NCBI GenBank assembly: GCA_001898425.1
Contig: MKTV01000056.1
Coordinates: 1-41,753 of the forward strand
Source of the DNA: Rhodospirillales bacterium 69-11
Lineage (GTDB): Bacteria > Pseudomonadota > Alphaproteobacteria > Acetobacterales > Acetobacteraceae
Direction of reading: 5' to 3'
Length of the DNA: 41,753 bases
Shown: piece after piece, positions 1-6,663 of the stretch
Position numbering within the stretch: position 1 is the first letter of the stretch
Layout of the letters: the number at the start of each line of letters is the position of its first letter
Notes under the pieces: model-generated
Told to the model about the DNA's origin: nothing
What the model saw: only the letters and a program-made list of their open reading frames with translations
The model's database searches: none
Position numbers and translations under genes: made by a program

Positions 1-347
1 ATCATCACTCCATGGATATTCGGAAGGAGCCTCTCGTGTGGTTCGAGTAAGTTCATTGATCGGGCGAAGCCCTCGTTCATACGCGACGTGGCGCAGTTCT
101 CGCCGACATCAATCCCGTTCCGCGTACAAAGACTCGCAAGCTCCACGACGGTCGGGAGTATCTGAGCGAACTTCGATGCTTCTTGTTTGTCAGGGAAGCC
201 TTGCGCTTCGAACACCAGCCAGACTGTCTTGGACAGGGGTTGACTCTTCAATTCCGAGCTCACCCTAACTTCGCGACCGAAAATGTTCACGATACGCACC
301 AAGTCAGCAGTATTTAGAGGCTTGGCGATCCTAACCCGAAATCTCAC
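1..347 (-). CDS. Hypothetical protein, partial (C-terminus off the left edge)
   Basis: An uninterrupted frame of 115 codons runs off the left edge, so only the N-terminal part is visible. The likely start is GTG at 347-345, giving an N-terminus MRFRVRIAKPLNTADLVRIV; an in-frame TAG lies further upstream at 383-381. The composition is protein-like (hydrophobic strands around residues 16-24 and 42-48, acidic and aromatic residues well mixed) and not like the antisense frames of the region. The start overlaps the reconstructed end of the upstream small gene by 17 bases, as in a translationally coupled operon. Base composition is lower in GC than the chromosome core to the right, which fits acquired DNA. 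I do not recognise the family and assign no function. The start codon is a guess between two nearby GTGs. Confidence 0.5.
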   Translation of the reverse strand, partial: MRFRVRIAKPLNTADLVRIVNIFGREVRVSSELKSQPLSKTVWLVFEAQGFPDKQEASKFAQILPTVVELASLCTRNGIDVGENCATSRMNEGFARSMNLLEPHERLLPNIHGVM

Positions 348-566
348 TCGGCAAGGTTGGTTCACAGCTGCTCCGAATCTCTATGGACGGCACCAAAATC
401 GAAGACAACAAGAAGCCGCGGCCATCAATCGTGCTGGTGTTGCTCGAGCTGACGCCGTGAAGGTGACCCGGTCTCCGAGCCGGAGCTCCACCGAGGCCTT
501 CATCTCCTCGGGGTGCGGCGCCGCGGGGATGGACGTCGCCCGCTGCTCACCCTGCTCCTCGCTCAC
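331..566 (-). pseudogene. Small hypothetical gene, apparently frameshifted
   Basis: A GTG at 566-564 overlaps the TGA of the upstream XRE gene by four bases (GTGA), which suggests coupling. The first 37 or so codons look like real protein and end in a motif reading GDRVTFT. After that the same frame becomes cysteine/arginine rich and stops at TAG 383-381. A different frame, beginning at about 455, continues naturally as GVSSSNTSTIDGRGF and ends at TAG 333-331, just inside the start of the next gene. One extra base near 452-458 would join the two halves into a protein of about 79 residues. I therefore read this as one gene with a one-base deletion, real or a consensus error. The family is unknown. 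Confidence 0.4.
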
Positions 567-802
567 TTCTCATGCCTTCGTCCAAGCCTCACGCCTGGGC
601 CGCCACCGTTTTCCGCAATGAACTCGACGCCGGCGGCTTCGAGGGCGGTGCGGATGGCTGAAGCGGTTGCCGGGATCGGAACTGCTCGGCCCTGTTCCAG
701 CCGACGGATCGTGGCCTCTCCGACGTTCGCCTCGCCAGCGAGACGTTGAACGGGCCAATTGAGAGCCGCGCGAGCCATGCGGCACTGCTCAGGGGTGATC
801 AT
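563..802 (-). CDS. XRE-family helix-turn-helix regulator (79 aa)
   Basis: This is a compact Cro/C1-type DNA-binding protein that is almost only the HTH domain. It opens MITPEQCRMARAALNW, followed by LAGEANVGEATIRRLEQGRA, the classical helix-turn-helix with recognition helix, at residues 21-40. The remainder (AIRTALEAAGVEFIAENGGG) is the family's usual C-terminal piece. Length is normal for single-domain members found in prophages and genomic islands. The gene diverges from the chain starting at 944, and an inverted repeat with CGGTCA half-sites lies between them, so control of itself and of the divergent genes is likely. A reasonable promoter ends just before the ATG, implying a leaderless or nearly leaderless transcript. 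The GTGA overlap with the next gene suggests an operon. Confidence 0.85.
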   Translation of the reverse strand: MITPEQCRMARAALNWPVQRLAGEANVGEATIRRLEQGRAVPIPATASAIRTALEAAGVEFIAENGGGPGVRLGRRHEK

Positions 803-808
803 CTGATA

Positions 809-837
809 AGGATACGGTCACTTTCGACTTGACGCAA
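809..837 (-). promoter_or_regulatory. Predicted promoter of the XRE gene, near-leaderless
   Basis: Read on the minus strand there is a -35-like TTGCGT (837-832), a spacer of exactly 17 bases, and a -10-like TATCCT (814-809). Only six bases separate the -10 element from the ATG at 802, so transcription would begin at or next to the start codon. A CGGTCA half-site (815-820 on the plus strand) lies in the spacer directly against the -10 element, where a bound repressor would block RNA polymerase. This is inferred from sequence only. Confidence 0.4.
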
Positions 838-865
838 TGAGAGTTGGCCGCATACCTTGATCATG

Positions 866-882
866 TGACCGAAAAACGGTCA
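866..882. promoter_or_regulatory. Operator-like inverted repeat TGACCG-AAAAA-CGGTCA
   Basis: A perfect 6-bp inverted repeat with a five-A spacer sits between the divergent XRE gene (start 802) and the gene chain starting at 944. The same half-site, CGGTCA, recurs at 815-820 in the XRE promoter. The arrangement is typical of a phage-type repressor controlling itself and a divergent operon. The link to the XRE protein is inference from position and symmetry. Confidence 0.5.
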
Positions 883-943
883 TTCGGCGGGAGGAGGAGC
901 TGCAAACTCCCTCTCCCGCCTGACCCAGGCAAGGAGAGTACCC

Positions 944-1428
944 ATGCTCCAGGCTACCGACGAACATACCACATCCACCCGCCGCGCCGCCCTACGCGGA
1001 ACCGCGAACGCGCTGCTGGCCGGCCTGCTCGCGCCGCGGCTCGCGAGTGCGGCGCCGGCTGACAATCCCGATGCCGCATCGCTCGGTGTGGGTGGCGTGC
1101 CCATGGCGGCGCGCTCCACGAAACTCACCACCCCGCCTCATCCTGACGCCGAGCTCCTTGCGCTGGCAGAGTTCTACTTTGCCGGGCAGCCTGTCATCGA
1201 TGCCTGGAACCGCGGCGAGATCGCCGAGGAGGAGGCTGAGCCAATCGATGCTCGCCTGATCGAGGCGGTGCGGCGGATGGCAGAGATCCCGGCGGCTACG
1301 ATGGGGGCATTCATACCAAGGCGAGAGTCGCCCTCCACTCCATGGCCGGTGCCGGACAGCATTGGGACTTCGACGCGCGGCTGGCCCAGGCAGCTCTTCG
1401 GGACATGGTCCGGGAGGTGCTGGCATGA
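944..1428 (+). pseudogene. Island gene, first of three paralogues, frameshifted at a G run
   Basis: The ATG at 944 follows a good ribosome binding site (AAGGAG at 931-936). The N-terminus has a twin-arginine-like stretch (TSTRRAALRG) and a hydrophobic, alanine-rich segment, then a domain beginning DAELLALAEFYFAG. The frame is natural up to PAATMG, then turns into an arginine/proline-rich tail. The alternative frame continues as GGIHTKARVALHSM and ends at TGA 1426-1428, exactly overlapping the ATG of the next gene. Adding one G to the run at 1303-1307 restores a protein of about 161 residues. The body matches the next two genes (D-ELL at the start, a conserved T-GG--K motif, then AL), so it belongs to a tandem family. 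The function is not recognised. Confidence 0.5.
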
Positions 1429-1817
1429 TCGCGCGCCCGGCTGCCCGTCGACGGGTGAAGGCACCGATTCCTGCCACGCACGCCGATGGCTCGCTGCCCC
1501 AAGCGGCCCCGGCACCAGCAGGTGACGACACCGAGTTGCTCCAGGCTTGCCGCGAGTTCTTCGCGGCCGAGTGCCTCGTCCGGCTGTGGAATGCCGATCG
1601 CCTTTCGGAAACAGCGGGCGAGACCGCCAATGCCGAATGGCGTGCTCTGCTGAGCCGGATCACGGCCGAGCGTGCGCACACACCGGACGGCGTCAGGGGC
1701 AAGGTTCAGGCCGCCCTGATTGCAATGCAGTCCGCGGGCGTGGGCGAGAGCGGAGACCCCGTCGCGGCCGCCGCCATGGCAGCCCTCGGTGACGTGCTGG
1801 GGAGGGCCGCGGCATGA
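1425..1817 (+). CDS. Island hypothetical protein, second of three paralogues (130 aa)
   Basis: The ATG at 1425 overlaps the TGA that ends the preceding gene in its corrected frame (ATGA), which fixes the start better than the longer upstream frame. After a basic, proline/alanine-rich leader of about 30 residues the domain starts DDTELLQACREFFAAE. It continues with an acidic/tryptophan-containing middle (VRLWNADRLSE) and a conserved TPDGVRGK-VQAAL block, then an alanine-rich end. The same order of motifs occurs in the flanking genes, so these are probably tandem duplicates. No enzymatic motif, membrane segment or DNA-binding helix is evident. Its stop overlaps the next start, again as ATGA. 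Confidence 0.65.
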   Translation: MIARPAARRRVKAPIPATHADGSLPQAAPAPAGDDTELLQACREFFAAECLVRLWNADRLSETAGETANAEWRALLSRITAERAHTPDGVRGKVQAALIAMQSAGVGESGDPVAAAAMAALGDVLGRAAA

Positions 1818-2188
1818 GCGCAGCACCCATTGCGACCTGCAGCCGCGCGGCGATGGACGCCGACCTGATTGCCGTTTGTGAGCGCCTGCTGGCCGCAAAC
1901 CGGGACGTCATGACGCTCTACAAGCGCCGATCAACGATGTCGTTCGAGGACGAGGCGGCGACCGACCCGGAAATGGACGCGCTCGCAAAACGGGAGAATG
2001 CCGTCCTGGAGGAGCTTGATCAGGTGGGCACCAGTCCCAAGACCATGGCCGGGGCGGTCGCCCTGGCTCGAGCGGCGTTGTCACAGGCTCCACTCGCAGT
2101 CGATGGAACGATCGAATACGCAGACGACGCTGAGTGGCTCGCGTGGAGCGTCGTGCGGTTCCTCGCTGCCGTGGAGGTGGCACCATGA
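1814..2188 (+). CDS. Island hypothetical protein, third of three paralogues (124 aa)
   Basis: The start overlaps the previous stop (ATGA). The domain begins DADLIAVCERLLAANRDVM, followed by a charged middle rich in D and E, and then TSPKTMAGAVALARAAL, which aligns with the TPDGVRGK and TMGGIHTK blocks of the two upstream genes. The protein ends with a short tail containing DDAEWLAWSVVRFLAAV. It has no signal peptide or recognisable catalytic motif. The shared pattern supports one small, probably helical family present three times in a row. The function is unknown. Translational coupling suggests that the products are made in fixed ratios. Confidence 0.65.
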   Translation: MSAAPIATCSRAAMDADLIAVCERLLAANRDVMTLYKRRSTMSFEDEAATDPEMDALAKRENAVLEELDQVGTSPKTMAGAVALARAALSQAPLAVDGTIEYADDAEWLAWSVVRFLAAVEVAP

Positions 2189-2631
2189 GCACCACCCATG
2201 CCACGCCGATTGAGATTGCGCGCCAGTTCTACGAGGCGACCGTTCGATTCGACAAAACCGACTACACGCTCGTGCGCCAAACCGACGACGGATCCAAGCG
2301 GGCTGAGCTCAACGCCGAGTACAGCAATGCCGGCCGCATGGTCCGGGAGCTGGCGGAGCTCGGTCTGGAGGCCAACCCAACAAGCGCTGCGGACGCCACC
2401 GCACTGCTCACCTTCGTCTTCGATGCGCTGGAGATCATCCACGGTTCCGATCTGGGCCACATGACCCAGACCGGCTTCCTGGAGCAGAAAATCACCCAGA
2501 TCACGCGGGCCGTTGCGCGATCAATTCTGACCGTAGGCGGCGCTGAAAGGATGGATTTCTCGAACCTAGGCGATCTGGACCTTCAATGGCGCTTGCGCTG
2601 TTGGGTGCCCTCAGAGGAGCCGCAGCCATGA
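2185..2631 (+). CDS. Island hypothetical protein (148 aa)
   Basis: The ATG at 2185 overlaps the TGA of the preceding gene, so this start is preferred over the in-frame one at 2134. The protein begins MSTTHATPIEIARQFYEATV and is helical-looking, with an acidic central region and a conserved-looking segment LLTFVFDALEIIHGSDLGHM. It may be a distant relative of the three upstream genes (initial I-E-IARQFYEA pattern, later A-ATALL block), but the resemblance is weak. No function can be given. It belongs to the same coupled chain, and its stop overlaps the next small frame as ATGA. Confidence 0.6.
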   Translation: MSTTHATPIEIARQFYEATVRFDKTDYTLVRQTDDGSKRAELNAEYSNAGRMVRELAELGLEANPTSAADATALLTFVFDALEIIHGSDLGHMTQTGFLEQKITQITRAVARSILTVGGAERMDFSNLGDLDLQWRLRCWVPSEEPQP

Positions 2632-2735
2632 GCGCACGCCCGTTCCGCTGGCCGGCGCCCCTGTTCCCGCGTGACGGCAGCGCTCCTGCGCCACGGCCGC
2701 GCCCCAAGCCGAAGCGAACGTGCCGTGCTCGATAG
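2628..2735 (+). CDS. Very small proline/arginine-rich ORF at the end of the island operon (35 aa)
   Basis: An ATG overlaps the preceding stop (ATGA), so this frame is positioned as the last member of the coupled chain. The product is only 35 residues, rich in proline and arginine, with no domain. A second short frame (2725-2829, GTG start) overlaps its end and reads as more ordinary protein (SYRDACHVEQRGMAALLPWL), so the two may be halves of one frameshifted gene of about 70 residues. Support is mostly positional. Confidence 0.3.
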   Translation: MSARPFRWPAPLFPRDGSAPAPRPRPKPKRTCRAR

Positions 2736-2886
2736 CCACTCCTATCGGGATGCCTGCCATGTGGAGCAGCGTGGGATGGCCGCGCTGCTCCCGTGGCTCG
2801 AGTCCTGGGCCTACCGCTTGTTACCCTGAATGTTACCCCGAACTGAGGTCCCACTCTGGGAGTGTAGGCTAATGCATTGAATTTGT
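2736..2886. other. Boundary between island and tRNA-Arg; possible attachment region
   Basis: This stretch separates the island genes from the 3' end of tRNA-Arg. It contains the end of a short frame (to 2829) and two close direct copies of GTTACCC near 2819-2838. A related ATGTTACC occurs on the other side of the tRNA near 2973. tRNA 3' ends are the usual integration sites of tyrosine-recombinase elements, but no integrase is visible and the partner attachment site would be outside the window. Confidence 0.3.
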
Positions 2887-2963
2887 TGGTGTCCCCGGCG
2901 AGATTCGAACTCACGGCCCCAGGATTAGGAATCCTGTGCTCTATCCTGCTGAGCTACGGGGAC
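2887..2963 (-). tRNA. tRNA-Arg (anticodon CCT)
   Basis: On the minus strand the sequence folds as a standard 77-nt tRNA. The acceptor stem GTCCCCG pairs with CGGGGAC, the D arm contains AGCTC...GAGC, the anticodon stem CAGGA pairs with TCCTG around the loop TTCCTAA (anticodon CCT, reading AGG), and the T arm has GTTCGAATC. The CCA end is encoded at 2889-2887. There is no intron. It ends the chromosome-core segment. The DNA beyond its 3' end (lower coordinates) is island-like, consistent with use of this gene as an integration site. Confidence 0.95.
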
Positions 2964-3007
2964 CCGGCGACGATGTTACCTCAGACCGACCGCCGGCTCC
3001 AACCCCG

Positions 3008-4033
3008 TCACATCGACCAGACCGGACGGCCCTCCACGGGGTATTGCGGATCGGTGTAGCCGGGCGTCGAGGGATGACCGGGCGACACCAGCCGATCAAC
3101 CAGCCGCTCGTCATCGGGTCCCAGCCGGCAGTCGAGCGCGCCGACGTAATCCTGCCACTGCGCCTCGGTGCGCGGCCCCGCAATCGTCGCCGTGACCAGG
3201 GCGTTGTGCAGCACCCAGGCGGTGGCGAACTGGCCGGGTGTGACGCCGCGATGCAGCGCGTGCGCGGCGATGGTCTGGGCGATCTCCAGGCTCTCCCGCC
3301 GGAATTCGGATTCCAGCATCCGCCGGTCCTGCCGGCCGGCGCGGCTGTCGGGCGCCGGGGCCGCGTCCGTCGCGTATTTCGCCGTCAGTACCCCGCGCGC
3401 GAGCGGGCTGTAGGGCACCACGCCCAGGCCGTAGAAGCCGCAGGCGGGCAGGTGCTCGACCTCCACCTCCCGGTTCAGCGCATTGTAGAGCGGCTGGCTC
3501 GCCGCCGGCCGGTCGATGCCGGCCTGGTCGCACAGGCGGCAGATCTCCGCGATCCGCCAGGCCTTGTAGTTGGACACGCCGAAATGCCGGATCTTGCCCG
3601 CTCGGATCAGGTCGGCCAGCGCGTGCACCGTCTCCGACAGCGGCGTCGCGTGGTCCTCCTTGTGCAGATAGAGGAGGTCGATGTGGTCGGTGCCCAGCCG
3701 CTGCAGGCTGGCGTCCACCGCGGCGATCACGTGACGGCGTGACGTCCCGCGCCCGTTCGGGCCGGGGCTCGTCGGGTTGGCGCATTTCGTCGCCAGCACC
3801 CACCAGTCACGATGGGCGCGGATGGCGCGACCGACCACGGCCTCGGACTCGCCGGCGTTGTAGGCGTCGGCGGTATCGATGAAGTTGATGCCCCGCTCGT
3901 GCGCGTCGTCGATGATGCGGCGCGCGGTGCCCTCGTCGGTGGGGCCGCCGAACATCATCGTGCCGAGACAGAGCGGCGAGACCTTGAGCCCGCTGCGCCC
4001 CAGGGAGCGATAGGTCATGCCGGCACCGGTCAT
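3008..4033 (-). CDS. Aldo/keto reductase (341 aa)
   Basis: This is an NADPH-dependent oxidoreductase of the AKR superfamily, single TIM-barrel domain, cytoplasmic. The catalytic tetrad is visible: D53 and Y58 (FIDTADAY), K83 (LATK) and H124 (LLYLH). The pattern LGRSGLKVSPLCLGTMMFGG at the N-terminus and the late SxIxGxR-like ATIAGPRTEAQW, where the cofactor phosphate binds, are typical of the YajO/YghZ-type branch. The ATG at 4033 has AGGAGG five bases upstream; a second ATG at 4018 is less well placed. Substrate cannot be deduced. It lies next to an enolase-superfamily sugar-acid dehydratase, which might hint at sugar metabolism, but they are on opposite strands. Confidence 0.92.
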   Translation of the reverse strand: MTGAGMTYRSLGRSGLKVSPLCLGTMMFGGPTDEGTARRIIDDAHERGINFIDTADAYNAGESEAVVGRAIRAHRDWWVLATKCANPTSPGPNGRGTSRRHVIAAVDASLQRLGTDHIDLLYLHKEDHATPLSETVHALADLIRAGKIRHFGVSNYKAWRIAEICRLCDQAGIDRPAASQPLYNALNREVEVEHLPACGFYGLGVVPYSPLARGVLTAKYATDAAPAPDSRAGRQDRRMLESEFRRESLEIAQTIAAHALHRGVTPGQFATAWVLHNALVTATIAGPRTEAQWQDYVGALDCRLGPDDERLVDRLVSPGHPSTPGYTDPQYPVEGRPVWSM

Positions 4034-4101
4034 CGCAGCCTCCTGCAGTTGGGATGCCGCGACCCTGACGCCCGGCGCGAGCAGCCGCAAGCCGCCCCCG
4101 G

Positions 4102-4527
4102 TCAGAAGTCGCCGCACACCGGGGCGATGGTGAGGCCCACCGACTGCTGGTGGAAATCCTGGCGGTAGGCGGCCCGCACGCGTTCCAGCGCGGCGCGGCG
4201 GTCGGGGCGATCCTCGATCGCCACCACCAGCACCGAACTGCGCTCCCGTCCCGTCATGCCGGTCTGTGGGTTCAACCAGGCGCCGTCGCCGTCCAGCACG
4301 GTGAACCCGTCCGGCAAGGCCGGCGCCACGATGCGGTCGACGAAGCGCGCCCAGTCCGCGTCGCTCGCCGCCCCGCGGCCGAAATACAGCTGGGCCAGCA
4401 GCATCGGCCGACCCGCGCCGGCCGGGCAGGCCAGTTGCGGCGGGGCGCAGGCCGCCGGCAGCGCCAGCATTGCGACCAGGACCGCCGCACGGCTTACATG
4501 CCGCAAACGCGTGCGAGGAAACGCCAT
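4102..4527 (-). CDS. DUF3574 family exported protein (141 aa)
   Basis: A short basic N-terminus is followed by a hydrophobic stretch (AAVLVAMLALPAA) and a cysteine, so the protein is probably secreted and perhaps a lipoprotein, though the lipobox has proline at -3. The rest matches the DUF3574 pattern as I know it: QLYFGRG, a central WARFVDRIVAPALPDGFTV, then LNPQTG and a late VRAAYRQDFHQQSV block. The function of the family is unknown. The start codon (4527-4525) overlaps the start codon of the divergent enolase gene, leaving no intergenic space, so its ribosome binding site would lie inside the other gene. A downstream TTG near 4506 is a possible alternative start. Confidence 0.75.
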   Translation of the reverse strand: MAFPRTRLRHVSRAAVLVAMLALPAACAPPQLACPAGAGRPMLLAQLYFGRGAASDADWARFVDRIVAPALPDGFTVLDGDGAWLNPQTGMTGRERSSVLVVAIEDRPDRRAALERVRAAYRQDFHQQSVGLTIAPVCGDF

Positions 4528-5719
4528 GAAGATCACCGCCGTCCGCCTGCTTCGCCTGCGTGGCACGATGCCGACCGAAGGGCCGTTCTGGGAAGAGCGC
4601 CTGGTGCGGCCGATCGACATCTACCCCGATTACCGCGCCCGCGACGATTTCGAAGGCGGTATCCAGCGCGATCCCTCGCAGTTCACGCTCGAGCAGCATT
4701 TCCTGCGCATCGAGACGGACGAGGGGCCGATCGGCATCGCCGGTCCGCTGCCCGACATGGTGGCGCTTTACGTCGCGCGCCGGCTCCGCCCGCTGCTGCT
4801 GGGCCGCGATCCGATCGCGCACGAGGCGCTGTGGGACCAGATGCACCGGTTCATGGTGCATGGCCGGCAGGGTGACGCGATGCTGGCGATCTCGGCCGTC
4901 GATTGCGCGCTCTGGGACCTCAAGGGGCGATGGTTGAACGTCCCCGTCTACCGCCTGCTGGGCGGGCCGACCCGCGACGCGGTGCCTTGCTACGCCTCCA
5001 TGCTGGGGTTCGCGGTGCGCGACCTGGGCCGCGTGCGGGCGCGGGCGCAGGAATACAAGGCGCGCGGCTACACGGCACAAAAATGGTTCTTCCGGTTCGG
5101 CCCCGGCAGCGGTGCCGAAGGATTGGCGCAGAACGTCGCCCTGGTCCGCACCCTGCGGGAGGCGCTGGGCGACGAGTACGACATCATGCTCGATTGCTGG
5201 CAGGCCTTCGACCCGCTCTACGCCACGGAGCTCGCCGAACGGATCGAGGAATACCGGCCGCGCTGGCTGGAGGAATGCGTGATGCCCGACCGCATCGACT
5301 CCCATGCGCGGGTGAAGGCGGCGACCCGGATTCCGCTCTCGGGCGCGGAGCACGAGTATACCCGCTGGGGGTTCAAGCGGTTCGTGGAGGCCGAGGCGCT
5401 GGATGTGCTGCAGCCGGACATCTACTGGGCGGGCGGGTTGTCGGAGACGCTGAAGATCGCGGCCTATGCCTCGGTGCACGACCTGGTGGTGATCCCGCAC
5501 GGGCACTCGACGCCGGCGGGGCTGCATTTCTCACTGGCGCAATCCCCGTCGCTGACGCCCTACCAGGAGTTCCTGGTGAAGTGGAACGCCATCAACCAGC
5601 ACTTCCTGGCGCATCCGCTGGTGCCGACGGACGGGGCTCTGGGCCTTCCCGTGGAGCCGGGTCTCGGGATGGATCTCGATCCGGCGAAGATCGAGGATCA
5701 GGTCGAGATCGAGAGCTGA
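4526..5719 (+). CDS. Enolase-superfamily sugar-acid dehydratase, L-rhamnonate dehydratase-like (397 aa)
   Basis: This is a mandelate racemase/muconate lactonizing-type enzyme with an N-terminal capping domain and a TIM barrel. The expected Mg2+ ligands are present: D223 (MLDCW), E249 (WLEE) and E275 (LSGAEH). H325 (VIPHGHS) serves as general base/acid, and K186 lies in a QKWFFRFGP segment very like that of rhamnonate dehydratase. Length and motif spacing fit RhmD, which dehydrates L-rhamnonate to 2-keto-3-deoxy-L-rhamnonate; related acids cannot be excluded. The ATG has GAGGAAA upstream. No other rhamnose genes are nearby. The 3' end overlaps the convergent hpnG gene by 22 bases. Confidence 0.85.
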   Translation: MKITAVRLLRLRGTMPTEGPFWEERLVRPIDIYPDYRARDDFEGGIQRDPSQFTLEQHFLRIETDEGPIGIAGPLPDMVALYVARRLRPLLLGRDPIAHEALWDQMHRFMVHGRQGDAMLAISAVDCALWDLKGRWLNVPVYRLLGGPTRDAVPCYASMLGFAVRDLGRVRARAQEYKARGYTAQKWFFRFGPGSGAEGLAQNVALVRTLREALGDEYDIMLDCWQAFDPLYATELAERIEEYRPRWLEECVMPDRIDSHARVKAATRIPLSGAEHEYTRWGFKRFVEAEALDVLQPDIYWAGGLSETLKIAAYASVHDLVVIPHGHSTPAGLHFSLAQSPSLTPYQEFLVKWNAINQHFLAHPLVPTDGALGLPVEPGLGMDLDPAKIEDQVEIES

Positions 5720-6663
5720 CCGACCTGCCCCACCTGCGCCAGCAGGGCGCGCCGCGCGGCGGCGGCATCGCGGGCGAGGGTGAGCAGGGCGGGGAGCTGT
5801 CCGGGCCGGGTGAGCACCGACCCGATCACGCGCGCGAGCCCGATCGCGCCGCTCCGGTCGAGCGCGGCGAGGGCGGCCGGGGGGAGGTCACGTTCGGCCG
5901 GATCGCAGACGGCGCGCAGGATGGCGAAGGGCAGGCCGGCAGCGGTCGCGGCCTGCGCGACGGCGCCGGATTCGAGGTCCACCACATGCGCTCCGGTCGC
6001 AGCATGCAGCGCCCGCTTGTCCGCGGCAGTCGCCACGATGGCGGCGGGGGCGAGAAGCAGGTGCGGCGTGGGCCCGCCGAGTGCGCGGGAGAGAGCCGGG
6101 GAGGTGGTGAGGGACGGGGAGGGGGTGAGGGACGGGGACGGGGTGAGACACGCGGAGGGGGAGGAGGCCGCCCCCAGTGTCATGGCCGGCGAAGGCCGGC
6201 CATCCACGACTTTCGCCTGTGGAGTCGTGGATGGCCGGGTCAAGCCCGGCCATGACGGAGGGGGAGGGGGCGAGCCCGGCCATGACGGAGAGGGAGGGGG
6301 CGAGCCCGGCCATGACGGAGGGGGAAGGGTCGGGCCCGGCCGTGACACGGCGGGCGTTGCGTCCGGCCATGACGGAGGAGGAAGGGTCGGGCCCGGCCGT
6401 GGCCCGGGGGGCATCGCGCCCGGCCATGACACGGGGGGAAGCACCACGCCCTCCGGCACCACGATCATCCCCGGCCGCAGCGACGGATCCAGGCCGCCGG
6501 CCAGTCCGAAACTCACCACGCCGGTGGCGCCGCGGGCGATCAGCCGCGCGACCGCGGCCTCCGCGCCGGCAGGGGTGCCGCCCCCCACCTCCACCGGACA
6601 GCTCAACCCCGCCGCGAGACGCGCCTCCGCCGTCAGGCCGACGACGATCCCGATCAGGGTCAG
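5698..6663 (-). CDS. hpnG: Hopanoid-associated phosphorylase HpnG with an in-frame repeat insertion
   Basis: HpnG is a nucleosidase-fold phosphorylase that releases adenine from adenosylhopane, giving phosphoribohopane. Visible family parts are GLTAEARLAAGL near the N-terminus, GVVSFGLAGGLDPSLRPG, and, after an insertion, TGAHVVDLESGAVA and GLPFAILRAVCDPAERDLPPAAL (in pieces). About 110 residues of Pro/Ser/Trp-rich repeat (roughly residues 78-190, units like SWPGSPPP) interrupt the domain; they are encoded by a palindromic repeat and its partial tandem copies, yet the frame stays open. Without it the length (about 210) is normal. There is no ATG/GTG/TTG in frame near the start: a CTG at 6663 overlaps the TGA of shc (CTGA) and is the best candidate. 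It ends the hpnE-shc-hpnG operon. Confidence 0.75.
   Translation of the reverse strand: MTLIGIVVGLTAEARLAAGLSCPVEVGGGTPAGAEAAVARLIARGATGVVSFGLAGGLDPSLRPGMIVVPEGVVLPPVSWPGAMPPGPRPGPTLPPPSWPDATPAVSRPGPTLPPPSWPGSPPPSPSWPGSPPPPPSWPGLTRPSTTPQAKVVDGRPSPAMTLGAASSPSACLTPSPSLTPSPSLTTSPALSRALGGPTPHLLLAPAAIVATAADKRALHAATGAHVVDLESGAVAQAATAAGLPFAILRAVCDPAERDLPPAALAALDRSGAIGLARVIGSVLTRPGQLPALLTLARDAAAARRALLAQVGQVGQLSIST
6179..6256. repeat. Palindromic repeat (GTCATGGCCGG family) inside hpnG
   Basis: This is a 78-bp long hairpin. GTCATGGCCGGCG at the left pairs with the CCGGCCATGAC end at the right, and an inner arm GGCCATCCACGACT pairs with AGTCGTGGATGGCC. Being 26 codons long it keeps the hpnG frame. The same palindrome occurs at 35811-35901 and, degenerate, at 38561-38655, both between suf genes. 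Confidence 0.9.
6257..6430. repeat. Tandem partial copies of one palindrome arm inside hpnG
   Basis: Six units of 27 or 30 bp each end in CCCGGCCATGAC or a close variant, starting at 6257, 6287, 6317, 6347, 6374 and 6404. They directly continue from the right arm of the 78-bp hairpin. Each unit length is a multiple of three, so the frame of hpnG is maintained, and the encoded peptide repeats the motif SWPG-PPP. A less regular purine-rich repeat (GGTGAGGGACGGGG twice) lies on the other side near 6105-6150. Confidence 0.85.

Noticed and set aside
563-802. Toxin-antitoxin antidote role for the XRE protein
   Set aside because: The following gene shows no toxin motif and is frameshifted; a phage-type repressor with a divergent operon explains the arrangement better.
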